From Roseburia intestinalis L1-82 (GTDB taxonomy: Bacteria > Bacillota > Clostridia > Lachnospirales > Lachnospiraceae): DNA of 64,000 bases. Below the pieces are notes generated by a model. That model ran no database searches, was not told the origin of the DNA, and saw only the letters and a program-made list of their open reading frames with translations. How positions within the stretch are numbered: position 1 is the first letter of the stretch; every line of letters begins with the position of its first letter. Where the stretch lies: contig NZ_LR027880.1 in assembly GCF_900537995.1 (NCBI RefSeq), forward strand, positions 3,565,001 to 3,629,000. Reading direction: 5' to 3'. Positions 16,705 through 25,465 of the stretch are shown piece after piece. A program made the translations under genes and the position numbers.

Positions 16705-17301
16705 TTATGTACTGCTTTTTCCTCCAAAAAACCTTGAAAAGATCGAAAGTCTCCGCTTTTTTACCTCTTCTTTTTTCGGAAATCTCTCTTCCTCCGAATA
16801 ATCCGGCACCCAGTCGATGTAAAATAAACGGTCATCCACATCCGTCCTTCCGTTAAAATGCCGGCACATATCCTTGATCACTTCCATCATGGCATCTGCC
16901 ATCTTCTCCGCATCCTGCGCCATACGGTCACAAAACTCCATTCCGCGGTCCGGTCCCTCTTCTCCCCAGATGCAGTCATCACCGAGTACTCTCAATTTAT
17001 TCAGACGATCTCTCTGATCCTTGACCATGCTAAAAAAACGACTTACTAAAACATTATGCTCTTCTTTATCCGTATAACACAAAAATTCCTCTAACAATGT
17101 ACCTTCCGGGAAACCAATCTCGTAATAATCATTGTAAAAACGGCAGATCCGTTCTGCTGTTTTCCGGAACAGGATGCCGCTCTGCTGCGGCTCCTTCCAA
17201 TAATGTGCTTCTGCATCCACAAGTTCTTTGTAGATCTCATCGTATGCCGCCTTGATTTTCGGATCTTTTATCTCACATTCCATCATAAAGTCAAAATTCA
17301 T
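16705..17301 (-). CDS. Hypothetical cytosolic protein
   Basis: 198 residues, charged and helical, no membrane segment or signal. The first part (KDPKIKAAYDEIYKELVDAEAHYWK) suggests a coiled or helical bundle, and the C-terminus is basic (KKRRLSIFSRFFGGK). The ATG overlaps the stop of the serine hydrolase gene (ATGA), with GGAGGAAG upstream, so expression is coupled to it. I do not recognise the family. Confidence 0.7.
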   Translation of the reverse strand: MNFDFMMECEIKDPKIKAAYDEIYKELVDAEAHYWKEPQQSGILFRKTAERICRFYNDYYEIGFPEGTLLEEFLCYTDKEEHNVLVSRFFSMVKDQRDRLNKLRVLGDDCIWGEEGPDRGMEFCDRMAQDAEKMADAMMEVIKDMCRHFNGRTDVDDRLFYIDWVPDYSEEERFPKKEEVKKRRLSIFSRFFGGKSST

Positions 17302-18491
17302 TCCCGTCTTCCTCCGCAAAGTTCACTCCAAATCACATTCTTTAAGCGTCTCGTCAGCGATGTTGTTCCCGCATCCTTAAGCTGCATGGTAAGAAGCATC
17401 GTAAGCCGGTCTTTCGGGCTGTTGCAGAAATATGCCCCAAGCCAGCCATCCCAGCCGTATTCTCCTATGGAAGTAAACATCGGAGATTTTCCCGGCTCTT
17501 TCTGGATTCTCAAAAGGTTTGCATAGGTATATCCGCGGATACCCTCCCAGCACTGGTCTAACACTTCCTGCTGCCATGACATGAGCGAGCCGTTTGTCAT
17601 GTAATGTACTGTCTGCGGTTTTAAGATCTGTTTTCCCTGATAAGAACCTTCCTGCAGTAACATGGCTGCAAACTTTGCGTAATCGTCCAGTGTAGAGACC
17701 AGTCCTGCACCGCCAGATTCAAACGCCGGTACCTGTTCCATCGCATTCATGATACCAAGATGATTTTCCGTATAAAGTTCTAATCCCTGTTCCGTCCTCT
17801 GGTATACTTTTGCAAGGCGCTCCTGTTTGTTCTCTGGTACATAAAATGCAGTATCTTCCATGTCAAGTGGTTCAAAAAATTCTTCTTTCAGAAATTCGCC
17901 AAAAGTTTTTCCGCTGATGACCTCAATAACCGCCCCAAGCACATCTGCAGAGGTTCCATACTGGAAACTCTCTCCCGGCTGGAACTGAAGCGGTATCAAT
18001 CCAAGACGGTTTGCAACCTCCTGCGTTGTCATCGCATCCTCCAGATATAAGTGTTCTTTGATCCTGTCAAAGAGCTTTTCCGTCTCCATGGAGCAGACAC
18101 TTGTGACATCCCCGCCGTACATCAGACCGGATGTCATGTTAAGCAGATCACAGATCCTCACCGGCCGGACCGTCGGCACAAGTTTTCCGCCTGATGCCAC
18201 GATCGCATTGTGAAATCCCGGCAAAAATTCTTCCACGAAAGCTCCTGGATCAAGCAGCCCGCGTTCCATCAAAAGCATGGCAGCCGCAGACGTGACCGGT
18301 TTTGTCATGGAATACAGCCTTGCAATCGTATCCCGTTCGTATTTTTTACCAGCTTCAATGTCTGCATAACCGTCGGCTGCAAATGCCATTTCCTGTCCAT
18401 CCCGGATCACCACAATATTTGCTCCGGCAATCTCTTCTTTTTCCACTGCTGTCTCTATCAGCCGTTCTAACTTCTGACTTAATTCCTTCAT
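17298..18491 (-). CDS. Class C beta-lactamase-fold serine hydrolase
   Basis: 397 residues. The SxxK nucleophile motif is SMTK (S61-K64 in RLYSMTKPVTSAA), and a YGTS that corresponds to the YxN/YxS motif lies in the middle. A third KTG-like motif is not obvious. No signal peptide is visible, so it is probably cytosolic and an esterase or peptidase-like member rather than a secreted beta-lactamase. Cotranslated with the gene that follows. Substrate unknown. Confidence 0.85.
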   Translation of the reverse strand: MKELSQKLERLIETAVEKEEIAGANIVVIRDGQEMAFAADGYADIEAGKKYERDTIARLYSMTKPVTSAAAMLLMERGLLDPGAFVEEFLPGFHNAIVASGGKLVPTVRPVRICDLLNMTSGLMYGGDVTSVCSMETEKLFDRIKEHLYLEDAMTTQEVANRLGLIPLQFQPGESFQYGTSADVLGAVIEVISGKTFGEFLKEEFFEPLDMEDTAFYVPENKQERLAKVYQRTEQGLELYTENHLGIMNAMEQVPAFESGGAGLVSTLDDYAKFAAMLLQEGSYQGKQILKPQTVHYMTNGSLMSWQQEVLDQCWEGIRGYTYANLLRIQKEPGKSPMFTSIGEYGWDGWLGAYFCNSPKDRLTMLLTMQLKDAGTTSLTRRLKNVIWSELCGGRRE

Positions 18492-18524
18492 ATTCTAAAC
18501 CCTTTTCCCTGACATATCTCTCTT

Positions 18525-19682
18525 TTACGCAAGCAATTCTCTTAAATCCTTCTCCTCTGCACTTACAGACCCCTGGATCATTGCAGCACTTCCGCCACCT
18601 CTTGCACCTGTTTTTTCACGCAGCAGTGTGGCGATCTCTCTGCAGTCTTTTGTTTTACTTCCTATAATAAAATTATAACCGCCCTCTTCTTTTTCCACAA
18701 AAATGCCGCAGATCCCGGCATGCGTTTCCACAAGTCCATTGATGGCGTTACGCATGACCGGAGTATCCAGATCCGTTTCAAATAAAAGTACATTTTCCTG
18801 ATCCGCCGGGATCTCTTTCATCTTCTGCTCCACCAGCTTTTGCTTTGCCTGCGCCAGCTTATATTTCAGATCCTGGTTGGACTGTTTTAATTTTTCCACA
18901 AGTTCTGGCAGTAACTCCTGATTGGCGGAAAGTGTACCTGAGATAGAAGAAATTACCTGTGATTTTTTCCGTTCTTCCTCCAGTGCACGGAACCCACTCA
19001 AGATACTGATTCTGACACCACCTTTATAATTAGAAAGACTCTGTACGTTGAGCATGCCGATCTCACCGGTTTTCTTCACATGTGGTGCACAGCATGCACA
19101 CACATCCACACCAGGGATTGTCACAATGCGCACCTGTCCTTCGATTTCGATCTTGCTGCGGTAATCAAGTGTTTTCAATTCTTCTTTTGACGGATAGGTA
19201 ATCTCGACCGGAAGATTTTTCACGATCACTTCGTTGGCTGCCGTCTCAACTTCACGTACCTCATCCGCAGTTAAAACACCGTTAAAATCCATCGTGACGA
19301 TATTGTCGCTCAGATGAAACCCGACATTGTCATATCCAAATCTGCTGTGTACAATCCCGGAAAAAATATGTTCTCCGGAATGCTGCTGCATATTATTAAA
19401 ACGGTGTGTCCAGTCAATGATCCCGTGTACGGTCTCCCCAACGGCAAGCGGTTCTTTTAAGCTGTGTGTGATCACATCTTTTTTGATCTGCACATCCGTC
19501 ACTTCGATGCCATCTATCGTCCCTTTATCCGGACTCTGTCCGCCCTCTTCCGGGAAGAAAAGTGTACGGTCCAAAATCACATGATAACCGCTCTCCTTCT
19601 TCTCCTGGTATGCTTCACAGGATATAACCTTTGCATCAAACTCCACCGCATATGCATCCTGGTCGTATAATTTTTCTGTCAT
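18525..19682 (-). CDS. Alanyl-tRNA editing protein (AlaX-L type)
   Basis: 385 residues. Free-standing trans-editing hydrolase that removes Ser or Gly from mischarged tRNA-Ala. The second-additional-domain zinc motif appears as HSGEH (HxxxH) near residue 101 and CACCAPH (CxxxH) near residue 198. A central coiled region rich in Lys/Gln and a C-terminal DHHA1-like domain ending with GARGGGSAAMIQGS follow. This is the long AlaX form, matching AlaRS minus its catalytic part. Confidence 0.92.
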   Translation of the reverse strand: MTEKLYDQDAYAVEFDAKVISCEAYQEKKESGYHVILDRTLFFPEEGGQSPDKGTIDGIEVTDVQIKKDVITHSLKEPLAVGETVHGIIDWTHRFNNMQQHSGEHIFSGIVHSRFGYDNVGFHLSDNIVTMDFNGVLTADEVREVETAANEVIVKNLPVEITYPSKEELKTLDYRSKIEIEGQVRIVTIPGVDVCACCAPHVKKTGEIGMLNVQSLSNYKGGVRISILSGFRALEEERKKSQVISSISGTLSANQELLPELVEKLKQSNQDLKYKLAQAKQKLVEQKMKEIPADQENVLLFETDLDTPVMRNAINGLVETHAGICGIFVEKEEGGYNFIIGSKTKDCREIATLLREKTGARGGGSAAMIQGSVSAEEKDLRELLA

Positions 19683-19697
19683 GCTTTTCCTCTTTTC

Positions 19698-20087
19698 CTA
19701 CTGTAATACTGGCGTAAAATCCTCAGTGTCTCCGCAGAAAAGTCCTCCTAAAGAAGCTACGATCTTGTTCATCGCCTTCTTTGCAGTCTCAAATTCTTCC
19801 GGTTTTAAAGTGACTAGAAATACATTTTCACAGCCATGTTGCTTTGCAAATGCTGCCGTGATTTCATCTTTTGCCGGAATCTTTGTCCATTCGATATCAA
19901 GTGTTGCCCCGTCATTTAATCCTATTTCCAGTACTCCTGCATCTTCCCAGATCTCTACCTCATAATCGTCTGTCAGTACCTCATAAATGCTGCGCACCGT
20001 CACATTTGCAGGTGCAAAATATAACCATTCTCCCGGTGCAGTGCTCTTTTCTTTTTTAATTTTCTCCGGTTTACTCTGCCGTTTCAT
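19698..20087 (-). CDS. Hypothetical small acidic protein
   Basis: 129 residues starting MKRQSKPEKIKKEK with GGAGGG upstream. After a basic N-terminus there are beta-rich segments (APGEWLYFAP, VEIWEDAGVLEIGLNDGATLDIEW). No membrane segment or catalytic motif is visible. 15 bp before the alaX-like gene on the same strand, so they probably share a transcript. Family not recognised. Confidence 0.75.
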   Translation of the reverse strand: MKRQSKPEKIKKEKSTAPGEWLYFAPANVTVRSIYEVLTDDYEVEIWEDAGVLEIGLNDGATLDIEWTKIPAKDEITAAFAKQHGCENVFLVTLKPEEFETAKKAMNKIVASLGGLFCGDTEDFTPVLQ

Positions 20088-20218
20088 CGGATTTCCCTCC
20101 GTTTCCTGCTCTACGCTTTAGTATAGCATAATCTGACATTTTTTCTACTTATATTTCCATCTTTTTCTTATATAATGACATGTATACAGTATATGAAAAC
20201 ATACAGGAGGCACACAGT

Positions 20219-20437
20219 ATGGAAGCATCAAATGTTTATTTCACATCTTTTAAGGCAACGGAGCATGAGAATCTGCTCTAGAAACTGCATCGTCTTATGA
20301 AAACTGCGGGGTTTGAGACGATCGATTTTACCGACAAATACGCTGCGATCAAAATCCATTTTGAATGGAAGAGCTGCATTGCGCATGCTGTTAAGATTGG
20401 ACTTGGAAGTGATCAATATAAGCTGATTACGATTTAG
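20219..20437 (+). pseudogene. Remnant of a DUF362 (ferredoxin-like) protein gene
   Basis: Frame 1 from the ATG reads MEASNVYFTSFKATEHENLL, then an in-frame TAG at 20279-20281, then KLHRLMKTAGFETIDFTDKY and AAIKIHFEWKSC before another stop at 20435. The beginning matches DUF362-domain proteins (about 370 residues with a [4Fe-4S] ferredoxin part) as I know them; only the first 45 or so residues remain recognisable. A TATAAT lies upstream and AGGAGG precedes the ATG, so the remnant may still be transcribed. Confidence 0.75.
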
Positions 20438-20464
20438 TTAGGAATTTTTGTAGATTCGTGGACA

Positions 20465-20500
20465 AAAGGCGGTCACAGCCGTTAGTCTGTGACCACCTTT
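20465..20500. terminator. Bidirectional terminator hairpin
   Basis: AAAGGCGGTCACAG pairs with CTGTGACCACCTTT around a short loop, followed by TTTTTCT on the plus strand and TTTTGT on the minus strand. It can end both the pseudogene transcript and the aroK transcript. Its GACAAAAGG-GGT start resembles the ends of the palindromic element family. Confidence 0.8.
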
Positions 20501-20519
20501 TTCTATTTACTGCAGATGT

Positions 20520-21320
20520 CTATGCTTCTGCTTCTTTCGCATTATCCAGTGCGATCAGTTTGGAGATGATCTCCTCGCAGATCTGGGTGACGTTTTTTCC
20601 ATCTGTGGCAACGGTGATGTCCGCGACTGCTTCATAACGGTCTTTTCGTTTATCCATAAGACCACTGATGAATTCAACGTTCATGTTATTGTTTAAGATC
20701 GGGCGCTCGTCGCTGTCTTTGACACGCTCGTAGATAGTTTCCGGTTTTGCGGTGAGTAATACGACACGTCCATTCTTTTTCATGTGATCGGTGTTTTCTT
20801 CTCTCATGACGACACCACCACCACAGGAAACGATCGTCTGTTTTCTTTTCTGCAGCTCGATTAAGGTGTTGCTCTCTAAGTTACGGAAGTATGCCTCACC
20901 GTATTCGTCAAAGATCTCAGAAATGGACATGCCCTGTTTTTCTACGATCATCTGGTCCATCTCCACGCGGTCCATCTCAAGTTTATCTTTCAGTTCTCCG
21001 GCGATCGTACTCTTTCCGGCTCCCATGAATCCAATCAGGAAGATGTTGTAGTCAAACAGACTCTTTGCCTGGATACGGCGGCTGTTTTTCATGATATATT
21101 TGAAAATATCAAGGATCTCTTCCTCGAACTCATTGTCACCGAGTTTGTTCTTTAATGCGTCGGTCTGTTTCTTCTCCTGTTCCGGCTGTAAGATTGGAAT
21201 ACCGGTTGCTTTCTTATAAGAAATAATTTCCTGTATATATGACATTCGAACTGCAAGCTGTTCGATGATGATATCATCACATTCTCCAATTTTCTCACGG
21301 ATCGCTTCTATCTTATCCAT
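20520..21320 (-). CDS. aroK: Chorismate mutase - shikimate kinase fusion
   Basis: 266 residues. Residues 1-85 (MDKIEAIREKIGECDDIIIE ... MSYIQEIISYKK) look like an AroQ-type helical chorismate mutase; residues 93-260 are a shikimate kinase with P-loop GFMGAGKST (97-105), MDQMIVEKQGMSISEIF, SCGGGVVMR and RPIL. It would phosphorylate shikimate and also isomerise chorismate to prephenate. The ATG at 21320 has AAGGAGG in the dispersed leader repeat; the longer frame to 21446 is spurious. It follows the TRAP genes on the same strand after 190 bp. Confidence 0.9.
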   Translation of the reverse strand: MDKIEAIREKIGECDDIIIEQLAVRMSYIQEIISYKKATGIPILQPEQEKKQTDALKNKLGDNEFEEEILDIFKYIMKNSRRIQAKSLFDYNIFLIGFMGAGKSTIAGELKDKLEMDRVEMDQMIVEKQGMSISEIFDEYGEAYFRNLESNTLIELQKRKQTIVSCGGGVVMREENTDHMKKNGRVVLLTAKPETIYERVKDSDERPILNNNMNVEFISGLMDKRKDRYEAVADITVATDGKNVTQICEEIISKLIALDNAKEAEA

Positions 21321-21322
21321 TA

Positions 21323-21350
21323 TAATCCTCCTTGTTTTGCGGAGCAAAAT
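21323..21350 (-). repeat. Single copy of the rnz leader repeat
   Basis: About 28 bases, including TCCTCCTTGTTTTGCGGAGC, are identical to the sequence directly upstream of rnz (3444-3472). It contains the aroK ribosome binding site and the TTTTGC-TCC-GCAAAA inverted repeat. Confidence 0.85.
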
Positions 21351-21509
21351 GCGACTGCCACTGCAGGAGCAGAGGATTTTCCTCCTGGTTTTCCTCCCTG
21401 TTTTATAAAAAGCATTATAACAAGATGTGACACATTCCGCAAGCAAAATATTTTAGTACTTTAAAGTATTTATGTTTTAAAGTGTATAATATCATTTCCG
21501 ACATGTTTT

Positions 21510-22541
21510 CTACTCGATCACACCTTTCATATCGCCAAGATATGCATCGACCAGATCCTCTGATACATTTTTTTCAATTGACTCATATACCGGCTTGCAG
21601 AGTTCTCTGATCTGTTCATGCATTTCATCATTCAATGAAATAATCTGTGTACCGCTTTCCTCGATTGTCTGGATACGGGATGCGATACGCTCATCCGACT
21701 GCTCTCTCGCATATTCTTTCGCTGTCTCCGCAGCCTCTCTGATGATTTCCTGCTGCTCGCCGGTCAGTCCTTCAAAAAACTCATCACTGACGATCAGTGA
21801 GATCAGATGCGGCAGATGGTTTGTCTCCACGACATAATCCTGCTGCTCATATAATTTATTAGAAACAATGACCTCATACGGATTTTCCTGCGCATCGATG
21901 GTTCCCTGCTGCAGTCCGATATACACCTCGGAAAATGTCATCGGTGTCGGGCTGGCACCAAGCGCTTTCCAATATGCCATGTGATAGGAATTTTCCATGG
22001 TACGGATCTTCTGTCCCTTAAAATCAGAGATTGACTGCACATTGCGGTTTGTGGTCATCACACGGAATCCCTGGTCGGCATATCCTAAAAGGACATATCC
22101 GGCATCCCCGTATACCTGCTGCATCATGGAAAGGAAATCCGGGTTATCCACATGTTCCCGCACTTCGTCGATCGTTTCAAACACTGCCGGCATATCAAAT
22201 ACTGCAACATCCGGCATAAAAGTCACCTGCGGTGCCGTATTTTGTACCACAAACGGGATATCACCCTCTTTACAGGACTCTAACAACTCTCTGTCTCCGC
22301 CAAGTACACTGTTTGGATAAACAGAAATCAGCATCATCCCGCCGCTCAAACGCTCCACTTCCTCTGCAAATTTTTCTGCATAGATCTGTGTGACCGTATC
22401 CTCCGGGCTTGAACTTCCAAGCGGCCACGCATAACGCTGCACTTTTGCCTGATCCTGTGTATCTTTATTCCCGCAGCCACTTGCAAAAAGTACTGCCCCT
22501 GCAAGGAAACCGCATAATATCTTTTTCTTACAATTCTTCAA
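21510..22541 (-). CDS. TRAP transporter solute-binding lipoprotein (DctP family)
   Basis: 343 residues. The N-terminus MKNCKKKILCGFLAGAVLFA is followed by the lipobox ASGC, so the mature protein is anchored outside the membrane. The DctP fold is supported by EVYIGLQQGTIDAQENP, the ligand-Arg/anchor region characteristic of carboxylate-binding family members. The start is TTG, 7 bases after AGGAGGG, so the rare start is well supported. Binds an organic acid and delivers it to DctQM; the ligand is unknown, and the neighbouring locus points to quinate, shikimate or a related acid. Confidence 0.9.
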   Translation of the reverse strand: MKNCKKKILCGFLAGAVLFASGCGNKDTQDQAKVQRYAWPLGSSSPEDTVTQIYAEKFAEEVERLSGGMMLISVYPNSVLGGDRELLESCKEGDIPFVVQNTAPQVTFMPDVAVFDMPAVFETIDEVREHVDNPDFLSMMQQVYGDAGYVLLGYADQGFRVMTTNRNVQSISDFKGQKIRTMENSYHMAYWKALGASPTPMTFSEVYIGLQQGTIDAQENPYEVIVSNKLYEQQDYVVETNHLPHLISLIVSDEFFEGLTGEQQEIIREAAETAKEYAREQSDERIASRIQTIEESGTQIISLNDEMHEQIRELCKPVYESIEKNVSEDLVDAYLGDMKGVIE

Positions 22542-22554
22542 GTTTTCGCCCTCC

Positions 22555-23847
22555 TTATGAAAGCAGACAGAGACTGATCGCCGGAATAAATGTGATCAGA
22601 AGCAGTGCAAGCATGAAATATCCAATCATCGGCATTGCCTTCTTTGCGATCTGCATCATCGGCACATTGGTAAGTGAACTTGCCACAAACAGGTTGACGC
22701 CGACCGGAGGTGTGACAAATCCAACCGCAAGATTTACGATCATCATGACACCGAAATGGATCGGATTCATTCCGACATGTTCTACAATCGGCAGTAAGAT
22801 CGGACTTAAGATCAGAATCGCCGGGGTCGTATCCATGACCATACCAACAATCAGAAGTACCACGTTGATGACAATAAGCAGTACGATCTCATTTGAGAAA
22901 TGTGTCATGATCCATGCACTGACATCCTGCGGTACCTGCATCAGCGTGAGCACACGCGAAAACGCGGTAGATGTTGCAAGAATAAATAAGATCGGCGCAT
23001 AGGTTTTCATCGCCTCCACCATAATGCCCCAGATCTGTTTTACTTTAATAGATCTGTAAATGAACAGACTGACAAACAGGGAATAAAATACGGAGATGAC
23101 AGCCGCCTCCGTCGGGGATGCCACACCGGAATAAATACAGCCAAGCACGATCACGGGGCTTAAGAGCGCCCAGATACTCTCTTTTAAAATGTTAAAGAAT
23201 CCTTTTGCTTTGAGCTGATCCATTTTCGCCTGGATCTTCTCTCTGTCCTCACCGTGACGGCGGCAGTAATAATATGCGTAAAAGATCAGCAGTGCACTGA
23301 TCATCATGCCCGGTACGATACCTGCCAAAAACAGCTCACTGACTGATTCACCGGTCGCCATCGCATACATGATAAACGGGATACTCGGCGGGATGATAAC
23401 GCCAAGACCGCCCGCCACCGCAACGATCGCCGTGGAAAAATCTTTTTCATAGCCAAGTTCGATCAAAAGCGGAATCGTCATACTTCCGACCGCAGCAACG
23501 GTCGCCGGTGCAGAACCTGAAATTGCTCCATAAAACAGACAGGTAATGATCACTGCACATGGTATTCCCGCTCTTTTGTTTCCAAGGAAATAAACAAATA
23601 CATCAAATAATTTTTCTGAAATTTTACCGTGCGCCATAAGGATTCCCGCAAGCACGAACATCGGCACTGCAAGCAGCGGGAAACTGTCGATTCCTCCGAC
23701 CATGGAACGGATGACATACCCTGCACTTGCCGTAAATGAAGCGTCAAATGCGCCCGGCAGCACAGCCACAATTCCAAGTGAAATAGAGATCGGAATTGCG
23801 ATCACAAGACATATTGCAAAAATAATAAAAACAACAACTGCTGACAT
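22555..23847 (-). CDS. TRAP transporter large permease (DctM family)
   Basis: 430 residues, about 12 hydrophobic segments. GGIDSFPLLAVPMFVLAG, SGSAPATVAAVGSMTIPLL and the late LAVGFVTPPVGVNLFVASSL are DctM signatures. It is the ion-coupled channel of the tripartite transporter. The ATG immediately follows the dctQ stop (TAGATG) with AAAGGAG inside dctQ; the binding protein gene follows 13 bp later. Confidence 0.95.
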   Translation of the reverse strand: MSAVVVFIIFAICLVIAIPISISLGIVAVLPGAFDASFTASAGYVIRSMVGGIDSFPLLAVPMFVLAGILMAHGKISEKLFDVFVYFLGNKRAGIPCAVIITCLFYGAISGSAPATVAAVGSMTIPLLIELGYEKDFSTAIVAVAGGLGVIIPPSIPFIMYAMATGESVSELFLAGIVPGMMISALLIFYAYYYCRRHGEDREKIQAKMDQLKAKGFFNILKESIWALLSPVIVLGCIYSGVASPTEAAVISVFYSLFVSLFIYRSIKVKQIWGIMVEAMKTYAPILFILATSTAFSRVLTLMQVPQDVSAWIMTHFSNEIVLLIVINVVLLIVGMVMDTTPAILILSPILLPIVEHVGMNPIHFGVMMIVNLAVGFVTPPVGVNLFVASSLTNVPMMQIAKKAMPMIGYFMLALLLITFIPAISLCLLS

Positions 23848-24453
23848 CTATTTCTCCTTTCTAACTGTAACACCTGATTTGTCCATATTTGCAGCATCCG
23901 CATGCTCCGGATTTTCAACGACTGCCTCCTCGATCACAGAGGCAATATCGCCCTCTTCTAACGGTTTCTTTTCTTTTCCAAGTAAAATGCGCCACTCACC
24001 AAACCAGCGCTGTACGATGCGGAACGCTGTTAAAATAAAACAGAAAAACGGGGCTGACTGCACATAATACATTGGCAGACCACACGCCGGGCTGACCTGT
24101 CCGCTCTCTATCGTTGCTTTTAAATATAGAAAGGAGAAAGGGATCAGATAGACAAAAAATACAAACTCTACCGTGAGATTCGTAATCTTAAAAATCGTTT
24201 TTCCACGTTTCGGAAACATTTTGATGAACTGATCAACTTTGATTGAAATGCATTTTCTGGTACAGAGACTTACACTTAAAAATGCAGACCATATAAACAG
24301 ATATCTGGTGATCTCCTCCGACCACGAAAGCGATACTCCAAGAATATATCTGGAAAATACCTGACACCCCATAATTAACGTCATAGCCGTTAACATGAGA
24401 ACCATCAGGATTTCTTCAAGACTTTCGTCTATGACATGAATAAACTTTTTCAT
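23848..24453 (-). CDS. TRAP transporter small permease (DctQ family)
   Basis: 201 residues with four hydrophobic segments. SLSWSEEITRYLFIWSAFLS is the DctQ signature. The C-terminal 40 residues are hydrophilic and acidic. The ATG at 24453 has GAAGGAG. First gene of a Q-M-P operon; in many TRAP operons the binding protein gene comes first instead. A TATAAT on the minus strand at 24512-24517 could be its -10 box, but the -35 is weak. Confidence 0.9.
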   Translation of the reverse strand: MKKFIHVIDESLEEILMVLMLTAMTLIMGCQVFSRYILGVSLSWSEEITRYLFIWSAFLSVSLCTRKCISIKVDQFIKMFPKRGKTIFKITNLTVEFVFFVYLIPFSFLYLKATIESGQVSPACGLPMYYVQSAPFFCFILTAFRIVQRWFGEWRILLGKEKKPLEEGDIASVIEEAVVENPEHADAANMDKSGVTVRKEK

Positions 24454-24565
24454 GCAGCCTTTTCTCCTTCCCTCGTATAACTTTTTTGACATACAGATTC
24501 GCTCATTTATTATTATATCCTATCAGATTTCTCTGGTTTTTTTCAAATTTGATTTCCTGTGAATT

Positions 24566-24610
24566 AAAAAACCGGGTGTCAAAAGACACTTCATTTGACA
24601 TCCGGTTTTT
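24566..24610 (-). terminator. Terminator after aroD
   Basis: AAAAACCGG/CCGGTTTTT and TGTCAAA/TTTGACA pair with one mismatch; the minus strand ends in TTTTTTAATT. It separates the aroE-MFS-aroD unit from the TRAP operon. Confidence 0.9.
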
Positions 24611-24663
24611 GTTACTTATGAGAATTGTCTCGATACGGGACATCCTTTTCAAAAATACGCTTA

Positions 24664-25428
24664 TTACATACTCTCATGGATCAGATTTAAAACAGTATTT
24701 AAATCTGCTGCGTTCATCTGTCCCGGTGCAGATGCTTTTCCAACTGCGCCAAAGGTCAGTGCAGAACCGAATACTTCACCACACAGACGGCTGATCAGAC
24801 CGGTTCCTGCCATAGACATAGTGATGATCGGTCTGTCTGCATATTCAGATACCATCTCTTCCGTTGCTGCAAGAAGTGTTAAGACATCTCTTTTGTTCTG
24901 CGGCATTACAGCGATCTTCGGGATATCAGCATCTAATTCCTGCATTTTGCGGAGACGTCCAACGATATCATCTTTGTCCGGTGTCTTGTCAAAATCATGG
25001 TTAGAAGCGACAACTGCCACACCCGCTTCATGTGCAGCTTCGATGATCTCTTTCACATAAGAATCACCTGTGAAAGCTTCCACGTCAACTAAGTCAACCA
25101 GTCCGGTTGCTGCTGCTTTTTTGTTTAACTCTACATAAACATCCGGCTCGATTGCTTTCTCGCCACCCTCTTTTGAGGTACGGAAAGTGAACAGGATCGG
25201 TGTATTACCAAGTGCCGGACGCAGATCTTTTAACACGTCCTCTACCTGAGCGAAATCGAACACGCCGTCAAACCAGTCAACACGCCACTCAACAACGTCC
25301 ATCTTTACATCTGCAAAAGACTTTGCTGCTGCAAGGATCTCTTCTTTTGTTTTGCCAACGATCGGTACGCAGATTTTTGGTACGCCTTCACCGATTTTCA
25401 CACCACGAACTTCTACATATGAACTCAT
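24664..25428 (-). CDS. aroD: Type I 3-dehydroquinate dehydratase
   Basis: 254 residues. Schiff-base enzyme interconverting 3-dehydroquinate and 3-dehydroshikimate. Catalytic H144 in ASNHDFDKTP and the Schiff-base K171 in PKIAVMP are present, as is EWRVDWF. The ATG at 25428 has AGGAGG. It is the last gene of aroE-MFS-aroD, an order comparable to ydiN-ydiB-aroD of E. coli. Type I enzymes occur in both biosynthetic and catabolic quinate/shikimate pathways; the context favours uptake and use. Confidence 0.95.
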   Translation of the reverse strand: MSSYVEVRGVKIGEGVPKICVPIVGKTKEEILAAAKSFADVKMDVVEWRVDWFDGVFDFAQVEDVLKDLRPALGNTPILFTFRTSKEGGEKAIEPDVYVELNKKAAATGLVDLVDVEAFTGDSYVKEIIEAAHEAGVAVVASNHDFDKTPDKDDIVGRLRKMQELDADIPKIAVMPQNKRDVLTLLAATEEMVSEYADRPIITMSMAGTGLISRLCGEVFGSALTFGAVGKASAPGQMNAADLNTVLNLIHESM

Positions 25429-25465
25429 TATTTTTCCTCCTGTTTTTACTTTAATAGATCTTCTC

